Source: Mytilinidion resinicola | Lineage: Eukaryota; Ascomycota; Dothideomycetes; Mytilinidiales; Mytilinidiaceae | Direction of reading: 5' to 3' | Length of the DNA stretch: 64,000 nt | Assembly (NCBI RefSeq): GCF_010093595.1 | Contig: NW_022985465.1 | Location: forward strand, 264,115-328,114 | Shown here: positions 11,128-21,883 of the stretch, in pieces | Layout: the number at the start of each line of letters is the position of its first letter | How positions within the stretch are numbered: position 1 is the first letter of the stretch | Made by a program: the position numbers and the translations under genes | The notes under the pieces: model-generated | What the model was told of the DNA's origin: nothing | The model's input: the letters and a program-made list of their open reading frames with translations, nothing else | Databases searched by the model: none

Positions 11128-14100
11128 ATGAGGAGACGGCCCTCAGGCTCGACTTCCGAGGACGACGACGACCTTCAGCGCCCAGCTGTCGCCCGCCCCC
11201 CCGTCCCCGGCTATGGCGATAAGCCCGTCGAGAGGCTAGGAGAATCTGCGCATCCGCTGCGAAGAGACGGCCAGCCCAAGGACAGACGAAAGGAACATGC
11301 GGCCGCGCCCCGCGCAAAGCCTCACATCTGGACCTCGCCGACCCCGAGTCCCCAGCCGGAGAAAGAACACCTCGCCATGCCGCTGCTGGCCAAGGACATT
11401 ACCCCGGACAGCATGGTCGAGGGCCACAACCGCCGGCGACTGCGAATGCGGAACCCGTGGTCGTGCTCGCTGCTGACCCTCGCGACCACGGCCGTCGCCT
11501 TCGTGATTCTCTTCATCGTCGGCCAGTCTTTCATGTTCCGGCAATTGGACCCCAAGGGATGCGAAATGTCCTACATGCGACCCTCCTTCATCCGTTTCTC
11601 TGATTTCGACACCGAGCACACGCGATTTGCCAGCAAATACTCGCTCTATCTGTATCGAGAGGGCGGCATCGACGAAGACAAAAGGGTACGCCTCCGAACG
11701 CTACTAGACCCGCTTTTGCTAATGATTTCAAGGTCAAGGGAGTGCCCGTCCTTTTCATCCCCGGCAACGCAGGAAGCTACAAGCAAGTCCGGCCCCTCGG
11801 CGCAGAAGCTGCGTACCACTACCACAACGTGCTCCGCCATGATGAGGGCGCTTCGCGAGCCGGAAAACGACCGTTGGACTTCTTCTCCGTCGACTTCAAT
11901 GAGGACATTACTGCTTTCCATGGACAGACGCTGCTTGACCAGGCCGAATATCTGAATGATGCCATCTCCTTCATACTCTCCCTTTACCACAACCCCTCCA
12001 AATCGTTGCGCGATTCGGATCTACCAGACCCGAGCTCGGTCATTATAGTTGGACATTCCATGGGGGGGATTGTAGCACGGACAATGCTCACCATGCTGAA
12101 CTATCAGTCGAATTCGATCAACACTATTGTCACGTTGTCCGCGCCGCACGCGAGGCCGCCGGTATCCTTTGACGGGGACATTGTCAAGACATACAAGCGG
12201 GTGAACGATTATTGGAGACACGCATATTCGCAGACATGGGCCATCGACAATCCGCTGTGGCATGTGACGCTAATCTCCATAGCTGGTGGAGGTCTGGATA
12301 CCATAGTACCTTCGGATTATGCAAGCATCGCCTCGCTCGTTCCTGATACGCACGGCTTCACGGTCTTCACAGCCTCAATTCCAAATGTCTGGACAGGAAT
12401 GGATCACTTGGCTATTACGTGGTGCGATCAGTTTAGAAAGAGCGTGGTCCGGTCAATATACGACGTAATAGATGTTTCGAGGCCCACTCAGACGCTCCCC
12501 CGGGCAGAACGCATGCGCGGCTTCAAAAAGTGGTTTTTGACTGGTTTAGAGGACGTTGCAGAAAAAACTCTACCACACAAAGGTAACTTTTCACCGTTTA
12601 TACAAGTCGCACGTGGGACGCTAACCAAGCTGCAGAACCCAAAACTCTCTTAACGCTAGAAGATAACTCAAACGCTATCAGTTCGCAAGGGGAGAGGCTG
12701 GTTCTGCGAAACCTTGGCCAAGCAAAGAAGCCAAAAGCCCACTTACTACCGATTCCTCCGCAAGGCGCTCCAGAGGGAAGAAAGTTTACTCTTCTCACTA
12801 ACCAGCAGCTGGATGCTCCCGGAGAAAACGGAAAGCTGGAAGTACTTTTCTGCAGCGTCTTCCCACTTCAGGCTGGACAATCAGCCACCCTGTTCTCAAT
12901 GAACATGGATCTGTCTGGTGACAGCACAGGCTCAACGCGTCTAGCATGCAAGAATGCAGCTTCCGATGCCATAATGCTTCCTGAGTCCACACGAAAGTCC
13001 ACCCAACCTTTCAAGAGCGTACATCCGTTTAGCTACTTGCAATACGACCTCGAAGATCTCGCAGAGCATCAATTCGTAGCAGTGGTTGACAAAGTCGGAG
13101 AACAAATTCCTGGATGGGTCTTTGCAGAATTCAGTGCAAGTTCAGAGTCTGTGATAAAGGAAAACACCGGTCTACAACGCCTTCTCGCCACCGGACTCGA
13201 TCTCAAATTTCCTGCGCAGCGTCCTATGGTTATGGATATCAAGATACCAGCGTTACGCTCCAGTTTGCTCGCATACACTCTCAAAATTGGCAAGCAGTCC
13301 TGCGACAGCATTGAACTATTTACTCCGCTCCTACGGCAGTATATTTCCGAAGTCTACGAGTCGAAGTTCTTCGTCAATGTGAAGGAGGTCAACATCAATT
13401 TGCATGGCGTAGCACCATATATGCCACCTCCTTTCTTGGCAAAGCACTCGTCGAATGGACTCGGGCTGCAAATTTGGTCAGACCCTACATGCGACAGCGC
13501 TATGACTGTCTCGTTGAAGATCGACGTTATTGGAAGTATGGGAAAGCTTTGGATGCGATACCGTATAGTTTTCGCAGCGTTTCCTTTGCTCGTGGTGGCA
13601 CTCGTTCTACGCAAGCAATTTAAGGTGTACGACGAGACCGGTAAGTCTTTAACCCCTTTTGCCTGAAGTAAGCTGAGTGGTGATAGCAATTTTCATGAGC
13701 TTCTCTGAAAGCCTCAATCTATGCTTGAGATCGTCGCTGCCAGTTTCTTTCATAGCTCTGACATTCTTTGCGATATCATTGGCAAAGTCGAGCCAGGACC
13801 CCGCCAGGACCGCCAATCGTTGGTTTTCCGGTAGTTGGAATAACGCGTCCGCTAGCGCAGTAGATTACACCAGGAACGACCTACTTCTTGGATCTCAGGA
13901 TACGTTTTTCTGGTTCCTCGTACCGTTGTTCGGTTTATTGTGTGTTGGTATCTGCGTCGCCGTGAATTACGTGGCAATTGGAGTGACACACGCATTCGCG
14001 GTTGTCTATTCACTCTTCTACTCTGCATCACTACGTGGCGATGATGGTCGGCAAGTAAATCACTTCCAATTCTAGGCTTTGTCCTAACATGATTTCAGAC

Positions 14101-14759
14101 GAACGCCAACGGCGTTTGCGGTAACATCGACAAAACAAAGAGTCATTACCACGAGTGTACTTCTCTTGCTCGTTTCGACATTCATCCCGTACCATTTTGC
14201 CTACATGGTGCTCTGTATTGTTCAGATCGCAACTTGCACGCGAGCCTACAAGCTTGTAAGAGAGACGGTATGCATTGCCCAAGACTCGAAACAATACTCA
14301 AACTGATCTGACCTACAGCGATCTGATACTAATTACAACTTCTACAACTATACGCACTCAATCTTGGTACTCATGCTCTGGATCTTGCCAATAAACCTCC
14401 CCGTTCTCGTGGTTTGGATTCGGAATCTTGCAGTCCATTGGTTGACACCATTCTCCTCCCACCACAACATCCTCTCCATCATGCCATTCATCCTTCTCGT
14501 CGAGACGCTCAGCACCGGCAGGATGGTTCCTAGAGTAACCGCGCGGATTCGATACCTCACCAACGTCCTCCTTTTCGCCCTTGCTGTCTACGCCGCGGTG
14601 TATGGTGTGACATACGCCTACCTCCTCCACCACATCGCCAATATTCTCTGTGCTTGGCTCGTCGTTTTGCATCTTTCGAACTCGTCTTTCTCCTTATCAA
14701 GGTTAAATGTGATGCTAGAAGGTGTGGGGCCCGACGGTCACGTAAAGAAACGGCCATAA
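11128..14759 (+). CDS. BST1: GPI inositol-deacylase Bst1 (PGAP1 family)
   Basis: Six exons (11128-11685, 11733-12582, 12636-13640, 13687-14050, 14099-14267, 14319-14759) sum to 1128 residues with continuous frame. An in-frame TAA directly precedes the start ATG. A membrane segment lies at about residues 112-135. It is followed by the lumenal lipase domain: VPVLFIPGNAGSYKQVR, DFFSVDFNEDITAFHG and the nucleophile Ser295 in VGHSMGG. A lumenal region follows, then several C-terminal hydrophobic helices from exon 3 onward. Bst1 sits in the ER membrane and removes the acyl chain from the inositol of GPI anchors, allowing ER exit and quality control of GPI proteins. Four introns are GT-AG. The intron 14051-14098 appears to use GC (CG|GCAAGT), the only choice that keeps the membrane-helix frame. 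Length matches fungal orthologues. Confidence 0.95.
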
Positions 14760-15740
14760 CTGGTGTTGTGTCCCGCCAGAGGTTTCCATGCTCTATTCCG
14801 CGATATCCACTTCTCACGCGTTTGGCATCCCACGCCGCAAGTGTCTATGTCGCGGCATGTCATTTCTTTCTTCGCCCAAGCTCTGGCAGACACCAACTTG
14901 GGACCCTTTTAATCTAATAGTTTTGGTTTAGTTTTGCATCGGCGTTTCAAGGAGTTGGTCGCGGCGCAATGATGCGTTCTTGCGATGCGTATTTGCTTGT
15001 TGCTACTGTATATAGATTCTCAGCATGGCCTCCGAGGCAGATGAGGAGGGCTGGGTCCCCATAGAGGATCGATGGGTTTCCAATTGCGTTGGATGGAAAC
15101 GCTGTTGGAGATGGCAATACAGTAATGTATATGTTGGAATGCGAGCATTGGAACTGGCTCGAGCCAGACACGTATATAATGGAGCAGGACCGGCATAGCT
15201 TAATTGAGTGCTTTCGAACAAGGCTTGATGTATGGTGAGACATACACTTTATACTCACGAATTTACACCAGCATCTAGTCGGCACGCGGGGCATGAGAAA
15301 GGTGGTACTCTAATTTCTAGAAAAAGCCGCCGTGAGTGTGAGCGGGTGCTTCAACGCAATTTCAGAAATCTGAACGAGATTGAAGTTCTTCACCTTTAGG
15401 CTATGCGGAACCTCATTGAAGCACTTCAAGCAGTGGCAAACAGAAATACACACTGGTACACGAGACAGAGCGCTTGATGAGCGTGCTACCTTTTCACACT
15501 CAGCGTGGTCGGATCGTAAATGAGACGGTAGAGTTTGGGATGACGTAGACCCTGATCACGTGCTTTCGCGTTCCAATCGATTTCGTCCAAACTGAAGTCG
15601 AACTTCAACTCAGACACCTTATCGCATGTCACATCGACAGCCCGCCATCAGCAATAGCTATGGGCTGAGACCCTACTACATACCTAACAACCTTCACTCA
15701 AACACAGACTTCGCCTCGAAGCCCACCGTCTGATGTGGCG
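14760..15740. other. Intergenic region
   Basis: Between the Bst1 gene and the F-box gene, both on the plus strand. It contains the 3' flank of Bst1 and the promoter of the next gene. No supported coding region, repeat or RNA gene seen. Confidence 0.5.
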
Positions 15741-17478
15741 ATGGTCCAACTTCTTACCCTGCCGCCAGATGTCTACCTGTCGATACTCGACCACGTACGT
15801 AACGTTCTCCCATTTATACACTACATTTGATCGAAGCTGTTAGCATGATGCCGACGCGTCCTAGGTCTGTACCAATATTAATAGCGTTTTAACAGATCAA
15901 GTACCGAACCGACCTCAAGAATTTCTGCTTGACGTGCAGATATCTGCAGTCGATAGCTACCCCTAGTCTATACAAAGAGATCAACGTCGACCTGCTCAGT
16001 CGCTCTGCCATCCATAGGCTACTGATCTCAGTCTGCGCCGGAGCCGGGAAGCACTTGTCATACACTCAGAGCCTTTTCTTTTCAGAACATTGGTATGATC
16101 TAACCGATGACCGAGAATTGACACTTCTGGAGAAAGACAACTTCCCTGAGCAGTGTCATTATGATGTGGACTCAGATATAGAGTTGCTACTCTCTACGAA
16201 GCTCCTTCTCTGTGTTTTCCCACCACGTGTGCTAAAAAATTTCAAGATCTTCTAGGGATCCCGCACTTTACCAAATTAACTGAATATAGAGCACATCGGC
16301 TGGACGTTATGGACTATAAGAGGTTGCTCCATAATGAGAGGAGCTTGCGAAGCCTGGATATTGCCTTATCACATGCTTGCGTATCGGCTTTGGCTCCTCC
16401 CTTGTTTCAAAACCTTTCAAGCTTAAAGGTTTTGAATCTTACTATTCTGGATCAACGTGCTTACCTTTCACTTCCTGGGAGTTTTCCGACTCTGCCGCTA
16501 TCTTTGGAACAGCTTTGCATCATTGTTCCAAGGGGACTTCACGCATGGACCACTGCCGATTTCTCGCGTAGTATGATCGGTGCCTGCATTTCGCTACCAC
16601 GCCTAAGAACCCTTGATCTTCGCGAAAATATGCCAGGTGTCTTAGATATGCTCTCGCGGTGCGTAAATTTCGTCGCCTTGAAATCGCTAGCGCTCTGGCA
16701 TCTTGAGCAGATAGCGAGTTTCTTGTATCAACTCAAGAACAACTTCAAAAACAGCAAGCCACAACTCACATACTTGGCTGTCTCGGAGCCTAGGTCTGCC
16801 ATGAGCACGACGACCGACCCTGGATTCCTACAATCGTTGAATGCTTTCCTGGACTGCTTTCAAGGCTTAGCACACTTACATGTGTGCACTAATGGTGACT
16901 TCGCAGGGTCGCTGCGTAGCTTCATCCGGCACGGACAAACACTCAAGACTTTGGGACTCTTTGCAATGAGTGGCCCACTGCCGCTAACTTGTCCTCATAT
17001 CGAGCAGTTAGGTGTTCAATTTCCGCCACTAACTCTAGCCGAGTTACCAGCACGGGACGGGGACTATCGAGCATACATTGTGAGTACCGTCAAACCACGC
17101 AAGCTGAGTCGATCCCTGATAATTTTATGGTAGGATTCCATCCAGTGTCTCTCCAAGATCAAGACTCTATATGTTCTCACCTTACCTGACGGCACCTCTA
17201 TATTTCATCACAATTTAACCTACTCCACCACATTAAAAACAATTGACACTTATCTGAAAGAGACGACAGAGTATATATTCGCCTACTTTGCAGCCAAAAA
17301 AAACTGCACAAATCTCAACATCATCACTATCGGAACGCATGAACCTCGTCAGAACATAATGCGTATTGGTGCACTTGGTACGGCGGAAGTGGTAATTGGA
17401 AAACGGCACTTTATGAAGGCGACGTATACGGATCTGCTGGGACAGAACGTATCGACTGCAGTTCCAATACACTCCTAG
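15741..17478 (+). CDS. F-box protein with leucine-rich-like C-terminus, frameshifted
   Basis: Exon 15741-15794 encodes MVQLLTLPPDVYLSILDH. After an intron (GTACGT/CAG) exon 15896 continues IKYRTDLKNFCLTCRYLQ, together an F-box. The frame stops at 16253, just after the six-A run 16234-16239. In the +1 frame the protein resumes immediately (KKFQDLLGIPHFTKLTE) and runs open to 17079, with repeated LxxL-type segments such as LSSLKVLNLTILD and LPRLRTLDLREN. A final exon 17134-17478 (GTGAGT/TAG) adds 114 residues. One extra A would give a ~527-residue protein. F-box proteins link targets to SCF ubiquitin ligases; the target here is unknown. As given the gene is broken, by mutation or by assembly error. 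A spliced alternative (intron 16227 to about 16295) keeps the frame but removes the segment that looks conserved. Confidence 0.7.
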
Positions 17479-18251
17479 GTAGTCCGACAAGCCGAGCCGA
17501 ACTCATACATTCTGGATATGGACCCCTCGTACCGGCACATAGAGGGCTTTGATTTTCCAGAATACTCATCCTTCTAGACTGCGTGCTCAATCCGTCATCA
17601 GTTTACCAATGCTTGGCGGCTATGCGTTGCATGAGTTCTAAGCATAAATATCTGCAGGCTCTGATTCAATCGAACGCTCATGATCAACCTTTTCTCTACG
17701 TCATCTCCGTAGATGATTCATTGCAAGGGTTCGCACCTACCTCATCAGAACGTTGTGCCTTGGCCCAGAAGGTGTCGTAAGTGCGAGGTTTCGCTGATTG
17801 GAGAAGTGGGAACGACATGGGGACGGCCCTGAGAGTTTAGAGGAAGACCCGCTCCAATGGCAGTATAAATAGGTGCTGACGTGGATGTCTTTACCGGCGA
17901 TAAGATGTTTTCCGCATTCCGATTTGCAATGGATGATGAGTAGGGCGGCCTGGCGGACAGCCGATATGCACGGTTACGCTTAATCAGCTGAAACCGCAAC
18001 CTCGTTTAGCACTGTGCGTCTCTTGGACCCTTGAGGAAATGTAAGTTACTCTCGGGAAAAAGCAGTGTACGAGCTGGAGGAGTGGGCATGTGAAAGTTGT
18101 TTATAAAACCAAGCAGTAGCATCCATCTACTTCAACGAGCCGCCAGATCTTTCTTCCCGAAAACTCTATTCCAAGCTATCATCATTCTCCACTACTTTTC
18201 TGTAAGCACTGACAGTTTCCAACGCCGTACACCGCTCCAATCTATCTTACA
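17479..18251. other. Intergenic region and SDR promoter
   Basis: No supported gene. Short frames here (for example 17583-17780) have no family resemblance. The right part is the promoter of the reductase. Confidence 0.45.
18102..18108 (+). promoter_or_regulatory. Putative TATA box of the SDR gene
   Basis: TATAAAA lies about 145 bp before the start codon at 18252, in otherwise balanced sequence. Strong TATA boxes are common in inducible fungal genes, which suits a stress-type reductase. Inferred from position only. Confidence 0.35.
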
Positions 18252-19280
18252 ATGTCTCCATCTGACCAAACCATCCTTGTGACGGGTGCGAACGGATTCG
18301 TAGCAAGCCATGTCGTCCGCACTTTGTTAGCTGCGGGCTACAACGTGCGAGCCGCCGTCCGCTCCACCTCTTCTACCGAGCGCATGAAGGAGATCCACGC
18401 ACCCTATGTATCCCAACTGTCCTTCATCATAGTCCCCGACATGACTGCTCCAGGAGCCTTCGACGAGGCCGTCAAAAGAGTTTCGGGGATCATGCACATG
18501 GCCTCACCATTCGTGTTGGCTCCTGAAAACAACGAAGTCGACCTCCTCCAGCCTGCGATACAAATCACCCTCGGCGTACTAGCCTCCGCAGCCGCAGCAG
18601 GAAGCACAGTGCGCCATGTTGTTCTCACAAGCTCTTTCGCTTCGATCCTAGACATGGGCCAGGGATACCGTCCCGGGTATACCTACAACGAAGCCGACTG
18701 GAATCCCATGACCTACGCCGAAGCGGCCGTCGCAGACGGGCCCATGGCCTACTGCGCATCCAAGAAGCTTGCAGAAGAGGCCGCCTGGAACTTCGTCAAG
18801 GAGAAGAAGCCTGCCTTCGAGCTCAGCACGATTTGCCCGCCGTGGATTTTTGGTCCCACGCTCGGCTCTCTCGCGTCACTTGAGCACCTGAATGAGTCGA
18901 CGGAGGCGATCTATAAGCTCATCAATGCGAAGAGTATTCCGCCGATTGATTTTGCGGGGTTTGCGGATGTGAGGGATGTGGCGGCAGCGCATCTTCGCGC
19001 GTATGAGAAGCCAGAGGCTGCGGGGAAGAGGTTCTTGGTGGGGAATCATTTCGACTACCAGACGGCGGCGGATGCGATCCGAGCGAAGCTTCCGGAGCTG
19101 AAGGATAGGGTGCCCGAGGGGACGCCTGGAGCGGGGTTGAAGGGAGATGTGTACCAGGTGGATGGAAGCGAGGCGGCGAAGGTGCTGGGCGTGGAGTACA
19201 CGAAGCTGGAAGACACTATGAAGGATACGGTGGAGGGTTTGCTGGAGGCGGAGAAGAGGCTGGGCGTGGAAGTGCATTGA
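18252..19280 (+). CDS. NADPH-dependent reductase, extended SDR (Gre2/dihydroflavonol-reductase type)
   Basis: An intronless 342-residue protein. The N-terminal Rossmann motif TGANGFVA is at residues 11-18, catalytic Tyr167 and Lys171 form YCASK, and the preceding active-site serine lies in LTSS (residues 125-128). PPWIFGPTL and FADVRDVAAAHLRAYE are also typical of this subfamily. Relatives such as yeast Gre2 reduce methylglyoxal, isovaleraldehyde and other aldehydes or ketones with NADPH in the cytosol. The true substrate cannot be read from sequence. Arg34 and Arg37 after the second strand (VRAAVR) fit NADPH preference. Start chosen at the only upstream in-frame ATG, which is followed directly by the Rossmann fold. 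No neighbours suggest a secondary-metabolite cluster. Confidence 0.93.
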   Translation: MSPSDQTILVTGANGFVASHVVRTLLAAGYNVRAAVRSTSSTERMKEIHAPYVSQLSFIIVPDMTAPGAFDEAVKRVSGIMHMASPFVLAPENNEVDLLQPAIQITLGVLASAAAAGSTVRHVVLTSSFASILDMGQGYRPGYTYNEADWNPMTYAEAAVADGPMAYCASKKLAEEAAWNFVKEKKPAFELSTICPPWIFGPTLGSLASLEHLNESTEAIYKLINAKSIPPIDFAGFADVRDVAAAHLRAYEKPEAAGKRFLVGNHFDYQTAADAIRAKLPELKDRVPEGTPGAGLKGDVYQVDGSEAAKVLGVEYTKLEDTMKDTVEGLLEAEKRLGVEVH

Positions 19281-21868
19281 TGAGAATCGCGTCGGTTCCG
19301 TGGTGTTTAAATCTCCAGTTGCTGTGAGTAGTTATATCGGCACATGTAGTATGGAACAGGACTTGGGGGTGCTTCAAGTATTGAGATTCTTTCAAGCCTC
19401 CACCACGCGATATGCTGGATATGCAGACAATGTACTCAAATCCAGAAGACTAGACTCCATCCCGCTATGTTATCTTGTCAAGAGTCTAGCTGGACACATA
19501 TGTTTGCTACCGCTTGGGGTACCCATGTAGGCTTTCAAAACTCAAACATGATGTAGAGGATGATGAACTGGCACTTCCATCCCGCATTGGAATTGTATAC
19601 GCACTATCAGGCCCTCTCTTGAATAATCAGTCAGGTGACAGTAATGGTGCAGCTTAGCTTGAAACTAAGGTACCTTGACTGTATGTACGCTCTAGATGCC
19701 TCGTTACAGGTAGAAGCGAGCTCATCCAAGCAGTGGACCAGTTTTCTTCGAGCATAGACCAGGCCTTTTCGTGCATCGGGACAAGATAGTGGTGTAGCTG
19801 GCCAGACTCCTCGAGTATGCAGAAGAGGACGCGCGCATTGCAAGTCAGGGGGACGATAGGGCGGAGAGCTTCAAGATCGACACTAAGGAATCGGTGTGAG
19901 TGCCACGTGAGTGCCATCAAGGCTGGCCTGGCCGGTGTGGGATGTCGGGGTGCTGGAGAATGTGTGGAGAGATGGGAATGGGAATACCGGACTAGGGCAA
20001 TGGAGCTTGGGTAGCAGTACATTCGGCCAGACGCATGCAGGACGGCCTGCGATGTAGCAGGGCGACCTGCGATGTGACGTATCGTGCTGGCGATGGGCGC
20101 GATGGGCGAATGTACAGCGTGCAGGCGCATCCGGCGAACTAGCGCGCCAAGCAAGCCACGAACGCTAGCCGCAGAAGTGGGATAGTCCGGAAAGTACCGC
20201 CTCTCGGTACCTACAGTATCTCTTTACGTCCGGTGGTCACTCTCTAATATCAAGCCACAGACTTACCGTATAAGGGGGCAACTCCGGACGCCTTTAGGGG
20301 GGAATAGCAACATTCTAGCCAATCAATCCTCAAGCCGGCTAAGTACTGGCCCAGAAAAGAGGTATACCAGGATGGACTCAGTTTAGCGCCATGTTCACCG
20401 GACGTGAAGAGATGCTGTAGCTTTTGACAGGGACAGCTCAGCTTTGGGGCGGTCCTTGGTCCTTGTGCTGTCGTCGATCACCCGGGATTGCCAGGTGCCG
20501 TGTTCCCTCTCACGACGTCTCCTACAAGTACCTCTACCTCCTGCCATGCAGCCTCTGCCACTCTGCCACTCTGCCACACTGCCACTCCTCGAGGAGGATC
20601 GCCGCAGTGACCCCCGATGCGTCGTCTCCGCAGTGACCCCGATGCGGCGTCTTCCGCGTGTCGCTCTCCCGTGCAGCGAACCTTGGAGGTGGCGGTGCCT
20701 GGGCGCGCTAGTGGCAGTTTCACAGCTGCCTGGCTGCGACGCGATGCTCCACCGCGTCAGTCAATCCAAACCTCCAACGTCTCGCCCGTCCACCAGCGCC
20801 CTCGCCGCGCCAGCCCCGCCCACTCTGCTCAATCGACCACCCACCGGCCAGGGACTGCTGAAACCGTCCCGTGAGAGGGCACCCTGCTGCCAGCTGCCCG
20901 AGAACCACGCTTCAAGCGTCCGGGGCTGCTTGAGCATGTTCGTGTTGTGCAGATTCTCCGTCTGCCGCAAGGGCGACGAACGATGCTCACCTCCAGCATC
21001 TAGACTCGGCGTGCTGGTATTCTCGTATTCTCGCTGTCGTGGTGTTAAGCTGTACAGCCCCCAAGCAGCACTCCGAGACCCCCCTCTACGCCCCCTCTCC
21101 CAGCTTCACTCTTCACGCGAACGCCTGCCTCGCTGCATCAAGCTGCCCCACGCTCTCGCTGTTCCAGATCTCGCAGCCAAGGCGCCTCCAGACGCTGAGC
21201 TCAAACCAAGCGCCAGTGAGTTGCGTGATCTCTTCACTGCGCGGAATTCCTCACTGCCGTCCCTCTCATATGCTCCCTGCTCCCCTCTGTCTGCAATTTC
21301 TCTTACTTTGGCCTCGTCACTCTTTAGAACCCCCGCCCTTTCTTTTCACATTCATTTGACCCTTTTTGGAGTGGGACTTCCTTCCGCGCTGGCAGCAGAA
21401 GGTTTCTTCCTCCGTACATTCTTTCAATCGCCGTTGCGACAATTTTCATTTGTTAGATTACCACGAGCGTCGCCTCGCGTGCTACAGCAGCTCCCACTAT
21501 TGACATTCCTTCGCTGGTGTTTGCACTCTGTCCATCTTGGCTCCTTGTCGTGCGTACTCCGCCATCCCTTGCGTCGCTGGACTTTCCTCCGGCGACGCAG
21601 TGCCGGGCGCACGCCGCCGCTCTCAGCGTGCGAGCCGTCATGCTCTTCCTATTCTCGTCTGACAAATGTGTGAAAACAGATATCGACGGGACCCACCTCA
21701 CGGGCAATAAGAGTTGAGAAGAGGCTAAAAATGGAATTCAATGCTGTCCTGCAGTGAGGCCCTCTGATTCCATGACATCTGCCACGGTCGGCAGCGCTGA
21801 CTGTAGAGTATAAAGATTCAGGCCGGCGTCTAATAGATCCTACACCATCACCCAGAACCAGTCAAGCC
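19281..21868. other. Long intergenic region upstream of the Rua1-like gene
   Basis: About 2.6 kb. From roughly 20440 to 21700 the plus strand is pyrimidine-rich, with long overlapping frames in several phases (the largest 20444-21673). They lack domains and look like repetitive Ser/Pro/Leu translation of pyrimidine-rich leader. The frame 19654-20154 (-) is also unconvincing. I expect a long promoter and 5' leader for the regulator at 21880. Confidence 0.45.
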
Positions 21869-21883
21869 ATGCGACGCAGATGA
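21869..21883 (+). promoter_or_regulatory. Upstream ORF overlapping the main start codon
   Basis: ATG CGA CGC AGA TGA encodes four residues. Its stop codon TGA (21881-21883) overlaps the main start ATG (21880-21882) in an ATGA arrangement. This can make translation of the downstream regulator depend on reinitiation or leaky scanning. It would be irrelevant if translation starts at the immediately following second ATG or if the leader is spliced. Confidence 0.4.

Noticed and set aside
10425..11317. Long overlapping frames on both strands before BST1
   Set aside because: GC-rich DNA gives few stops in any frame; all frames look equally random and none has a recognisable motif.
19654..20154. 166-codon minus-strand frame after the SDR gene
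   Set aside because: Partly protein-like but without family resemblance, intron signals or conserved blocks; evidence too weak to annotate.
20444..21673. 409-codon plus-strand open frame
   Set aside because: Pyrimidine-rich DNA with open frames in several phases, composition dominated by Ser/Pro/Leu/Arg, no domain, and placed just where the leader of the next regulator is expected.
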